The position numbers and the translations under genes are program-made. This document shows positions 1-5,845 of a stretch of DNA of 5,943 nt, piece after piece (position 1 is the stretch's first letter; every line of letters begins with the position of its first letter). The notes under the pieces were generated by a model. The model did not search any database. It was given only the letters and a program-made list of their open reading frames with translations, and had not been told where the DNA came from. Source of the DNA: Thermogutta sp. (lineage in GTDB: Bacteria; Planctomycetota; Planctomycetia; Pirellulales; Thermoguttaceae); assembly GCA_012798155.1 (NCBI GenBank), contig JAAZNR010000182.1, positions 1 through 5,943 of the forward strand, written 5' to 3'.

Positions 1-2729
1 CGCTCTTGGGTTTCCTCGTCGTATTCGTCGGGGCATTCGCGGGCCCCTTGCCAGACGACGCCCGGCCGGTCGCGAAAGCCGACTTCCGTCTCCTCGCAGC
101 TCATCAACGTCGGCGGCAGGGGGTAGCAGCGTTGCTGGGCCTGGATGACGTAGTGTTCGGCCTCCTCCTCGTTGCGCGCCAGAACGCCCCACGAGGCGTA
201 GTATTCTCGCCAATTCACCTGATGGACAAGACAGGCCGGATGCTTGGGCCAATCGTCGTCCAGGGGTTGTTCCACCGCGCATTCGTAGTAGGTCAGCCCT
301 TCCGTGATCGGCCGCCGCGCCCGCTCCTCCTCGAAGAAATCGTCGGGGACCATGCCGGCCTGGAACAACCGCGCGACAAGCTCGCTTTGCAGGGGATCGT
401 CGGCGGGGAGGTAATCTTTGACCACCTGCCACAACTGCCGCAGGTTCTTCTCGATGCCCAAGGGCGTCAGGTCGTCCACCTCTCGCAGCGGGACGCCGAG
501 GATGGCTTGCACGAGATCGCGGAGGGTGTCGGTTTCGCCGCGGAGGGCGGCCAGCCAGGCTTGCAAGGCGCGGGCCGCGAAATGGTCCGGGCCGTGCAAC
601 TCGGCGAAGGTTTCGATGAGCGGTTCGGCCTCGTCGGGCCGGTTGGTTTGCAACAGCGCCCAGGCATAGTAATACGGCAGCCAGGGGTGCGCGCTCCGCC
701 ACTGCCCGGCCAGGTTGAAGTAGGTCGCGGCCTCGGCGTAGCGTTCCAGGCGAAAGGCCGCCAAACCCGCCTCCCAGGCCACGTCCGCGTCTTCCACCTT
801 CCCTTCGCGGAGGCAAAGATCGAGCACGAAAAGGGCGTCCTCGTCGCGCTTGGACTCGGCGTAGACCTCGGCCAGGGCCAAGGCCGCGGCCGCCTGGGTA
901 CGATCCAGGGCGAAACTGCGGGCGAAACACCATTCGGCGTCGCCCTGCAATCCCAGGACGTGAAACAGGACTCCCGCACGATAGTAATGCCGCGGATGAT
1001 CGGGTTTCAAATCCAGCGACTTCCGCATCAGGTGTTCCAAGGTTTGTTGATCGGGAAGGTGGGGATCCGCCGGAGCTTCGGGGGGCTGATCGGACGCCGC
1101 CACGTCGCCTCGGGTTTCCGAAGTTTCGTCCGCGGCCTCGCTCTCCAATCGTTGCCGTTCCGCGACGATTTGGGCCTGCCGCAGCCAGGCTCCCAACCCC
1201 GCCGTCGCCGCCAGGTTCAGCACGTCCGGGTGTTCCGGAAAGCGTTCGAGCAGCCTTCGCGCCCAATACCATACGTCCTTTTCGCGGCGGAGGGCCGAGG
1301 CCAGTTGCGCCGCCACGAAGATCAACCGCGAACCGTCTTCCGGCAATTCCACGTCCCGCGGATCGACGGCCAGCATTTCATCGAGGATCACCTCCATATC
1401 CTTGGCTTCGGCGTCGGTGCCGTCGGGCAGCCGTTCGAACCAGGCGTTGAATCGCGGTCCCATGGGCGTCTTGTCCCAATCGACGGCGGGGATGGGGGCC
1501 TTTTCGGCGGCCGCCGGCGGCTGGTCGTCGCCCGGCGATTCCGCGGCCCGGCGGGTCAACGGGGGGAGCGGGATGCGATCCGTTCGGGGGGGATAGAGGA
1601 AGCCGACGGCCGTGGGCGCCACTTTGCCCGACGCCATCGCGTCCAAGCGAGCATGGTACAGGGCGGCCTCCCCGCCGCTCACGCGTTGCCGCAAGTCCTC
1701 CTCCAGTCCGTCCGCCTGCCTGTCCTTGCCCATCAGCCGCAGCACGGAGATCAGCCGGGTCCGCGTCTCCAGCCATTGCGGAATCGCTTCCCAATGCGCG
1801 AGCCGCCGGTCCCAGCGGTCCAGGATTTCGACGGCCTCCGCCGGGCGATCGGCGCTCACGGCGACCACCGCATCGAACAAGGCCTTGCTCCAGGCGAGGT
1901 CGGGGTTCTCGTCCTCGGGGGGGAAAAGCGACCAATCCAGCGGTTCTCCCACCTCGGCGCACAATGATTCCAACTCGTCGCCGCGGCCGGAGAGGAACAG
2001 GGCGGACCCCAGCAAGGTAAAGGCATCCAGCTTGGCGAGGAGCGGCGTGTGATAGACCTTGGCCAATTCCAAGGCCCTGCGGCTCTGGTCCGCCGCCTCC
2101 GTCAGCCGCCCACACAGCAAGTGGATGAAGGCCTGCATCCGCGCGCCCTCGAAGCGGTGGTCGCCTTGGTCCAAAATCGGCAGCTTGTTCTCGATCGAGC
2201 GGGCGAAGTGCAGGGCCGTCTGCTCGTCGCCCAGCGTCAGATAGACCCACACCGTGTAATCGCGAAAGCAATCCAGGCAGGCGATCTTGCCCGTCCGCCG
2301 GCAGACTTCGTTGCCCTCGCGGACCACGTCCCGAATCCGCGGCGAGCCGTAGCCGTAGCGGATGGCCGCGTGCGAGCCTAAATGATGGTAAGCGCACGTG
2401 GACAGCCAGAAGACGACGTTTTGATACTCGTCATCCGGGAAGTCGGGCTGGAACTGCCGGGCGTGGTCCTCGCTCTCCAGCAGGGCGACCATTTCGGTCG
2501 CCAATTCCATGCCCAATTCCGTCTCGAAAGTGGACAGGGCGCAGTGCGTTATCGCAAGCGTGGCGCGAATGTAGGGGATCAGCCGCCGCTCGGTCTTGGC
2601 CAACCTCCGCAGTTCGCGGGCGACGCGGAGCGAGGAGCGGAAGAAGCCGCGATCTTCCAGCTCCTGCTGCCGCTCCCACAACTCCTGCATTTGGCGACCA
2701 ACGGCATCTGCCGGCAATTCGGATGACAT
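1..2729 (-). CDS. Large tetratricopeptide-repeat (TPR) protein, C-terminus beyond the window
   Basis: The frame read leftward from ATG 2729-2727 is open for 909 codons to the window edge. No catalytic motif, signal peptide or membrane segment is visible, so it is probably a cytoplasmic scaffold or adaptor. Helical hairpin repeats occupy roughly residues 155-260, and the clearest TPRs lie at about 581-609 (HYYRAGVLFHVLGLQGDAEW), 615-643, 649-677 and 682-711, with the usual small and aromatic residues and 'A-E-A' turns. Two linkers look disordered: about 395-415 (Pro/Ala-rich) and 530-560 (acidic, Pro-rich). From about 808 the protein stops looking like TPR and becomes a Trp/Tyr/Cys-rich block (YYECAVEQPL, WREYYASWGVLARNEEEAEHY, DRPGVVWQGAR), possibly a separate domain I cannot name. 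The start was chosen because the protein-like sequence begins there; an in-frame GTG lies about 25 codons upstream, and only a weak purine run (AGAGAG) precedes the ATG. It follows the HSP90-family gene in the same orientation. Coding is certain; the TPR class is very likely; the function is unknown. Confidence 0.9.
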   Translation of the reverse strand, partial: MSSELPADAVGRQMQELWERQQELEDRGFFRSSLRVARELRRLAKTERRLIPYIRATLAITHCALSTFETELGMELATEMVALLESEDHARQFQPDFPDDEYQNVVFWLSTCAYHHLGSHAAIRYGYGSPRIRDVVREGNEVCRRTGKIACLDCFRDYTVWVYLTLGDEQTALHFARSIENKLPILDQGDHRFEGARMQAFIHLLCGRLTEAADQSRRALELAKVYHTPLLAKLDAFTLLGSALFLSGRGDELESLCAEVGEPLDWSLFPPEDENPDLAWSKALFDAVVAVSADRPAEAVEILDRWDRRLAHWEAIPQWLETRTRLISVLRLMGKDRQADGLEEDLRQRVSGGEAALYHARLDAMASGKVAPTAVGFLYPPRTDRIPLPPLTRRAAESPGDDQPPAAAEKAPIPAVDWDKTPMGPRFNAWFERLPDGTDAEAKDMEVILDEMLAVDPRDVELPEDGSRLIFVAAQLASALRREKDVWYWARRLLERFPEHPDVLNLAATAGLGAWLRQAQIVAERQRLESEAADETSETRGDVAASDQPPEAPADPHLPDQQTLEHLMRKSLDLKPDHPRHYYRAGVLFHVLGLQGDAEWCFARSFALDRTQAAAALALAEVYAESKRDEDALFVLDLCLREGKVEDADVAWEAGLAAFRLERYAEAATYFNLAGQWRSAHPWLPYYYAWALLQTNRPDEAEPLIETFAELHGPDHFAARALQAWLAALRGETDTLRDLVQAILGVPLREVDDLTPLGIEKNLRQLWQVVKDYLPADDPLQSELVARLFQAGMVPDDFFEEERARRPITEGLTYYECAVEQPLDDDWPKHPACLVHQVNWREYYASWGVLARNEEEAEHYVIQAQQRCYPLPPTLMSCEETEVGFRDRPGVVWQGARECPDEYDEETQE

Positions 2730-2853
2730 GGCTCGTGCTCTCTGAAAAGTTGACTGTGTTCGGGCGAACGGATTGAATGGATCGAGGTGTCTGGGTATCG
2801 GTCCCACGTCCTCGGCGGGGTCCGCTCGTTGAGGGCCGAAACGCGGGTACGAC

Positions 2854-2881
2854 GGAGCGTCTTGCGGGGGAGCGTCTTGCG
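2854..2881. repeat. Short direct repeat, 13-base unit at 15-base period
   Basis: GGAGCGTCTTGCG occurs at 2854-2866 and again at 2869-2881, separated by two G residues. The match is exact. The first copy overlaps ACG-ACGGAG-CGT, a minimal relative of the hairpin element at 2891 with the same ACGGAG loop. The function is unknown; replication slippage in a repeat-rich spacer would explain it. Confidence 0.7.
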
Positions 2882-2890
2882 TCCAGGCGC

Positions 2891-2914
2891 GGCCGTGACG
2901 GAGCGCGGCCCTCC
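2891..2914 (+). repeat. REP-like hairpin element, copy 1
   Basis: The 20-base core folds as GGCCGTG - ACGGAG - CGCGGCC, a 7-bp stem (one G-T wobble) with a six-base loop, followed by CTCC. It matches the reverse complement of 3014-3037 at 21 of 24 positions. Small intergenic palindromes like this are typical of REP-type elements, which are often scattered through a genome by a REP-associated transposase; membership in such a family is inferred here from structure only. Confidence 0.6.
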
Positions 2915-2923
2915 CATTTCCGC

Positions 2924-2949
2924 CACGTCCCCATTTCCGGCGGGACGTG
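2924..2949. repeat. Perfect 8-bp stem-loop
   Basis: CACGTCCC at 2924-2931 is exactly complementary to GGGACGTG at 2942-2949, with a 10-base loop. No T run follows on either strand, so it is not a classical intrinsic terminator. In an HSP90-TPR transcript it could still slow RNA decay or polymerase, but that is speculation. Confidence 0.5.
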
Positions 2950-3013
2950 TTTCCGCAGGGACGGATTTCCGGCGTGGCACGCTCGGCGGCGTCCGTTGAT
3001 TCATGCCGCACAT

Positions 3014-3037
3014 GGAGGGTCGTGCTCCGTCACGACC
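3014..3037 (-). repeat. REP-like hairpin element, copy 2 (inverted)
   Basis: Read on the minus strand, the core is GGTCGTG - ACGGAG - CACGACC, a perfect 7-bp stem with the same ACGGAG loop as copy 1, followed by CTCC. Relative to copy 1 the third stem pair changes from C-G to T-A on both sides, a compensatory change, and the sixth pair changes from T-G to T-A. It lies about 70 bases downstream of the HSP90-family stop. A GCGGG-ACGTG-CCCGC hairpin (3052-3066) sits between that stop and this element. Confidence 0.65.
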
Positions 3038-3104
3038 GAAAGTCGCGAACGGCGGGACGTGCCCGCTCCTCGATCCGGCTTGGGCGGCGGCTTGCACCAC
3101 AGTC

Positions 3105-5009
3105 CTAATCTCCGCCCGGCCGCGAATCGCGCCCCCATAGGGCCTCCGCAATCCACATCAAATCATCCTCCTCGCGTTGAAAGGCGGGGCGGTCGGGGAC
3201 CCAACCCGCCGTCGCCAGGGCCTTGCCGACCAACAACCGCACCACGCTGCCCAGCGGGGTACCGGGCGATTGTTCCAGGGCGCGGCCGACCAGGCGGTGA
3301 TCGAGATTGAGCACGACCTCGTTCGGCCGGGGGACGTCGCCCGAAAAATGGGCGTCGATCAAGCGCTGAAATCCCGCCGGCACGCTGCCGCTTTTCTTCA
3401 ATTCCTCGAACGTCTTGTAGAGTTCCGCGCGTTCGCTCAGGAAGGCCATGACGGGAATCCGCGGAGCGAACCGTCCCACCAGCACGCGAACGCGATCCGA
3501 GCCGAGGAAGTCTTGCCAGACCGGCGGGGCCTCGCCCAGGTCCCCCATGCCGAGGACGCTGCGGGCGAAGTCGGGGCTGCCCGGCCCGGCGATGCGGACG
3601 TCGATGTCGCACCCTTCCGCCGCCAAGTCGGCCGCCATCAGTGCCAGCAAGGTCTCCTCGAAACTCCGCAAGGTGTGCACGCAAGGGGCCGGATAATCCA
3701 GAAACAAGGTGTTCATCCACGATTCTTGGTGCCGGTTGGGATTGTACCACAGCACGTAGTCGGCGTCGCTGTCGAAGCCCGGCCGGCCGCGGCTCCGCTT
3801 GAAAATCTGCTCGAACGTCAACAGCCCCTGGGAGGTGCTGAAGCGATAGCTGCGGCCCAGCAGCCGGCGGAGCGGCTCGTGCGCCAGGGCCGCCCCGGCC
3901 AAGAGGTAGCGGTGCCAGGCGATCAGCGTTTCCCAGCGCTTGGGATCGCTTTCCACCAACTTCTCGAAGTGCGAGAAGACGGCCCGATCCAGCTCCTCCT
4001 GGACCCAGGCGAATCGCACGTTGCGGACCAGGTCCTCGCGGCTGACGGTGGGGTCGCACTCGGGCAACTCCACGACGCCGCGGATGAACGGGGCCCAATC
4101 CGGCAGCAGCCCTTGCAGGCGGCGAGAGATCACCATCCGGCGGACGGTGACGGTCAAGGTGGGCGCGTCGGTGAAACCGGGCGTCCGCTGCGGCGTGACG
4201 TACAGTGCCCCGCGGACCGTGACCGGCCGCTCCACGCGGACCGGGATCACTTCCAGAGGCGTTTCCCCGAAGTACGACTCCAGCTCCATTTCCACGGCGC
4301 GGCGGTCGGGAGTGGTCTCCAGCCAGGCGGCCGTTCCCACGTTCACGCGCTGCCCGCCCTCGTTGAGATAGATGGGCAGGGGAAGAAACTCGGCGTATTG
4401 CCGGATCACCGATTCCAGCAATTCCTCTTGCTCGGCGAAGGCGGCGAAATCGGGCTTGAGATGCAATCGCACGGTGGTGCCGCACGATTCCCGCTCCGCG
4501 GAGGCCAGCAGGATGTCGGTGCCCGACCCCGCCTCCCAGAGCACGGCCCGGTCATCGTCGCGATGCCGCGAAACGACGACGATGCGTTCGGCCAAGAGGA
4601 ATCCGCTGAGCAGGCCGACGCCGAATTGCCCGATCAGATTGGAGGCCCCCGCCGTATCGCCCCGGCCCTTGATCCAGCCGCTGATGCCCAGCCCCAGCGT
4701 TCCCAGATAGGTCTCGGCCTCTTCCGGCGTCATGCCGATGCCGTCGTCGCTGACTTCCAAAAGGTGCCGTTCGGGGTCCTGCCGCAAGTCGATACGCCCC
4801 TGGAACGTCACCTCCTCGGCCCGCCGCCGCATGATCCCGTCGTGGGCGTTTTGGATCAATTCCCGAACGGCGACCTCGGGGCGGCTGTAGAGGGACTCGC
4901 CCATCAACTGGATGATCCCCCCCACATCGACCTGAAAGGGAACGCGTTTGGACCAGGCGGGTGATTCGGTCGGTTGTTCGCCGGGGATGGGTTGCTCGGA
5001 ATCCATCAT
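3105..5009 (-). CDS. HSP90-family molecular chaperone (divergent HtpG-like)
   Basis: This is a 634-residue cytoplasmic ATP-driven chaperone, close to E. coli HtpG (624 residues). The N-terminal GHKL ATPase has the N-box RELIQNAHD (49-57, with Glu50, Asn54 and Asp57), the ADP/ATP site DDGIGM (88-93), lid and GQFGVGLLSGF (127-137), and GTTVRLHL (177-184). The middle domain has FIRGVVE (308-314) and TVSRE (321-325), where Arg324 aligns with the arginine that contacts ATP gamma-phosphate in HSP90s. Residues about 340-560 are strongly diverged. NLDHRLVGRAL (568-578) and the helices after it match the end of the HSP90 dimerisation domain. The tail ends in GGD, not the eukaryotic MEEVD. From memory it resembles the actinobacterial 'HSP90 family protein' group more than HtpG. 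The frame extends to a GTG at 5345, but those 112 residues are Arg/Pro-rich and read a 13-base repeat in three frames, so ATG 5009 (or 5006) is the start. No Shine-Dalgarno sequence is evident. A TPR-protein gene follows. Confidence 0.95.
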   Translation of the reverse strand: MMDSEQPIPGEQPTESPAWSKRVPFQVDVGGIIQLMGESLYSRPEVAVRELIQNAHDGIMRRRAEEVTFQGRIDLRQDPERHLLEVSDDGIGMTPEEAETYLGTLGLGISGWIKGRGDTAGASNLIGQFGVGLLSGFLLAERIVVVSRHRDDDRAVLWEAGSGTDILLASAERESCGTTVRLHLKPDFAAFAEQEELLESVIRQYAEFLPLPIYLNEGGQRVNVGTAAWLETTPDRRAVEMELESYFGETPLEVIPVRVERPVTVRGALYVTPQRTPGFTDAPTLTVTVRRMVISRRLQGLLPDWAPFIRGVVELPECDPTVSREDLVRNVRFAWVQEELDRAVFSHFEKLVESDPKRWETLIAWHRYLLAGAALAHEPLRRLLGRSYRFSTSQGLLTFEQIFKRSRGRPGFDSDADYVLWYNPNRHQESWMNTLFLDYPAPCVHTLRSFEETLLALMAADLAAEGCDIDVRIAGPGSPDFARSVLGMGDLGEAPPVWQDFLGSDRVRVLVGRFAPRIPVMAFLSERAELYKTFEELKKSGSVPAGFQRLIDAHFSGDVPRPNEVVLNLDHRLVGRALEQSPGTPLGSVVRLLVGKALATAGWVPDRPAFQREEDDLMWIAEALWGRDSRPGGD

Positions 5010-5116
5010 CGATCCGTGGGGTAAGGATGTATCGTGGTAAGGTCGCCGCTTTACTCGCCCGGCCGGACGGCCGCACGGCGAAGAGGGGAAAGGCGTCTTC
5101 GGAGAAGGCAGCCGTC

Positions 5117-5155
5117 CGTCCCCGGCCGACGTCCCCGGCCGACGTCCCCGGCCGA
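5117..5155. repeat. Perfect tandem repeat, 3 x 13 bases
   Basis: CGTCCCCGGCCGA is repeated three times without mismatch at 5117-5129, 5130-5142 and 5143-5155. Each unit contains the palindrome CGGCCG. The unit length is not a multiple of three, which argues against coding use. It lies about 108 bases upstream of the HSP90 start, inside the likely untranslated leader. Confidence 0.9.
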
Positions 5156-5255
5156 ATTGCGATGAGTCGTTCAGGTTCCGCCGATGCTCCGCTGCCGATG
5201 GGTTCACGGGCCGACGATCGTGTGCCTTTACGGGTCGACGACCGCGCCTATCCGC

Positions 5256-5285
5256 ATTATCCGGGCAAATGCCGCCTTGCGACAA
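5256..5285 (-). promoter_or_regulatory. Possible sigma70-type promoter for the HSP90-family gene
   Basis: On the minus strand a -35-like TTGTCG (5280-5285, 4 of 6 matches to TTGACA) is followed after 18 bases by GATAAT (5256-5261, 5 of 6 matches to TATAAT). This -10-like box stands out in a GC-rich region and faces the HSP90 gene. A TCGCAAG motif overlaps the -35 box. Chance occurrence is possible. Confidence 0.35.
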
Positions 5286-5390
5286 GGTCCGCGGGGCACT
5301 CGCGAGCCGTTTGCGCCGTTGCAACCGGAGCACGTAAGCGTTCACGGGGATTGGGTTAATGCTTGCGATAAAACTCGCGACAATGGGTCT

Positions 5391-5560
5391 GCCGCCTTTG
5401 GGAGTGAATAGGCGGGTACTTTTTTTGGGCTCGCAGGGGCCCAGGGAGGGCTACGCAGAATGAAAGGATGGAAACGCGGAGAACGCAGAGTTGGGGCTAC
5501 CGATCCTTCTTTCTCCGCGCCCTCTGCGGCCTCTGCGTTTCAAAGACGGACCGCGCCGGC
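5391..5560. repeat. 170-base direct repeat, copy 1, with internal hairpin
   Basis: This block recurs at 5665-5833 with two substitutions and one base of length difference in a T run (7 T here, 6 T there). Inside it, 5471-5490 pairs with 5522-5541 across a 31-base loop: 17 Watson-Crick pairs, one G-T wobble and a two-base mismatch. The arms are built from CGCAGAG/CTCTGCG units, a motif seen in intergenic repeats of many bacteria. At its left end CCGCC (5392-5396) pairs with GGCGG (5411-5415), followed shortly by the T run, resembling a weak plus-strand terminator. No transposase or clear terminal inverted repeats are visible. Confidence 0.85.
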
Positions 5561-5624
5561 GCATGAGTGCAGCCGAAGAACTCGCCGCCCACATGAGTCG
5601 ATGGAGGAAGCGGCGCGAAGACAA

Positions 5625-5661
5625 GTGACTGGGGGCTTCGCTACGCTACGACCCCAGCCAC
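5625..5661 (-). repeat. Palindromic element between the two direct repeats
   Basis: GTGACTGGGG (5625-5634) and CCCCAGCCAC (5652-5661) are inverted at 9 of 10 positions around a 17-base loop rich in CTACG/CGTAG. On the plus strand the odd pair is A-C; on the minus strand it becomes G-T, so the stem is complete only in minus-strand RNA. That agrees with the orientation of the flanking genes. It looks like a REP-type intergenic element; a role in transcript ending or stability is inferred only. Confidence 0.55.
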
Positions 5662-5664
5662 CCG

Positions 5665-5833
5665 GCCGCCTTTGGGAGTGAATAGGCGGGTACTTTTTTG
5701 GGCTCGCAGGGGCCCAGGGAGCGCTACGCAGAATGAAAGGATGGAAACGCAGAGAACGCAGAGTTGGGGCTACCGATCCTTCTTTCTCCGCGCCCTCTGC
5801 GGCCTCTGCGTTTCAAAGACGGACCGCGCCGGC
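5665..5833. repeat. 169-base direct repeat, copy 2, with internal hairpin
   Basis: This is the second copy of 5391-5560, about 98 percent identical. Its stem, 5744-5763 with 5795-5814, has 18 of 20 Watson-Crick pairs; the G-T wobble of copy 1 is here A-T. The spacer between copies is 104 bases. It ends 12 bases before the stop of the upstream minus-strand gene, so it lies immediately downstream of that gene. Confidence 0.85.
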
Positions 5834-5845
5834 CGGGGGCGTTTC

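Larger units (their letters stand above)
2730..3104. other. 375-base intergenic region rich in short palindromes and repeats
   Basis: No convincing gene lies between the HSP90-family stop and the TPR-protein start. Minus-strand frames that cross it give Arg/Pro/Ser-rich translations without family character and overlap the TPR start in the wrong frame. It holds two inverted hairpin elements, a 13-base direct repeat, an 8-base stem-loop and three scattered ATTTCCG motifs (2916, 2933, 2965). The 11-mer GGCGGGACGTG occurs at 2939 and 3051. I see no clear -35/-10 pair for the TPR gene and no hairpin followed by a T run (minus sense) that would be a standard terminator for the HSP90 gene. Read-through is therefore possible but not shown. 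Confidence 0.7.
5010..5390. other. Leader and upstream region of the HSP90-family gene
   Basis: No protein-like reading frame occurs here. It holds a 3 x 13-base tandem repeat (5117-5155), a small hairpin CGGCC-GGAC-GGCCG at 5060-5073, and a possible promoter at 5256-5285. I looked for the standard heat-shock operators. There is no complete CIRCE (a single GAGTGC half is present at 5294-5299, minus sense, without its partner) and no HAIR element. The leader from the proposed promoter would be about 240 bases, long enough for RNA-level control. Confidence 0.6.

Noticed and set aside
6..1967. 653-codon plus-strand reading frame
   Set aside because: It is antisense to the TPR gene. Its translation is rich in Gly/Arg/Gln/Pro with no family features, while the opposite strand gives clear TPRs and normal codon use. 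Long antisense frames are expected in GC-rich genes.
1378..2397. 339-codon minus-strand frame
   Set aside because: Same strand as the TPR gene but out of frame, with an Arg/Gly-rich composition typical of a shifted reading of GC-rich codons.
3052..3066. Intrinsic terminator for the HSP90-family gene
   Set aside because: The GCGGG/CCCGC hairpin is not followed by a T run in the minus sense, so it does not meet the standard pattern.
2579..3151. Minus-strand 190-codon frame across the HSP90-TPR gap
   Set aside because: It overlaps both neighbours in other frames, translates repeats and palindromes, and has Arg/Pro/Ser-rich sequence with no recognisable domain.
3177..4964. 595-codon plus-strand reading frame
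   Set aside because: It lies fully antisense to the HSP90-family gene, whose motifs are unambiguous on the minus strand. The plus translation is His/Gln/Arg/Gly-rich and resembles no family.
5276..5305. CIRCE or HAIR heat-shock operator
   Set aside because: Only a lone GAGTGC half (minus sense) is present; no partner stands at the required spacing, and no CTTGAGT-type arms were found.
5010..5345. 112-residue N-terminal extension of the HSP90 frame from a GTG
   Set aside because: The composition is Arg/Pro-rich and unlike HSP90, and a 13-base tandem repeat is read in three successive frames. HSP90 proteins normally begin close to the FQVD-like strand seen at residue 25 of the chosen start.
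5391..5833. CRISPR array
   Set aside because: There are only two copies of a 170-base unit with one 104-base spacer; CRISPR repeats are short and numerous, and no cas gene is visible.
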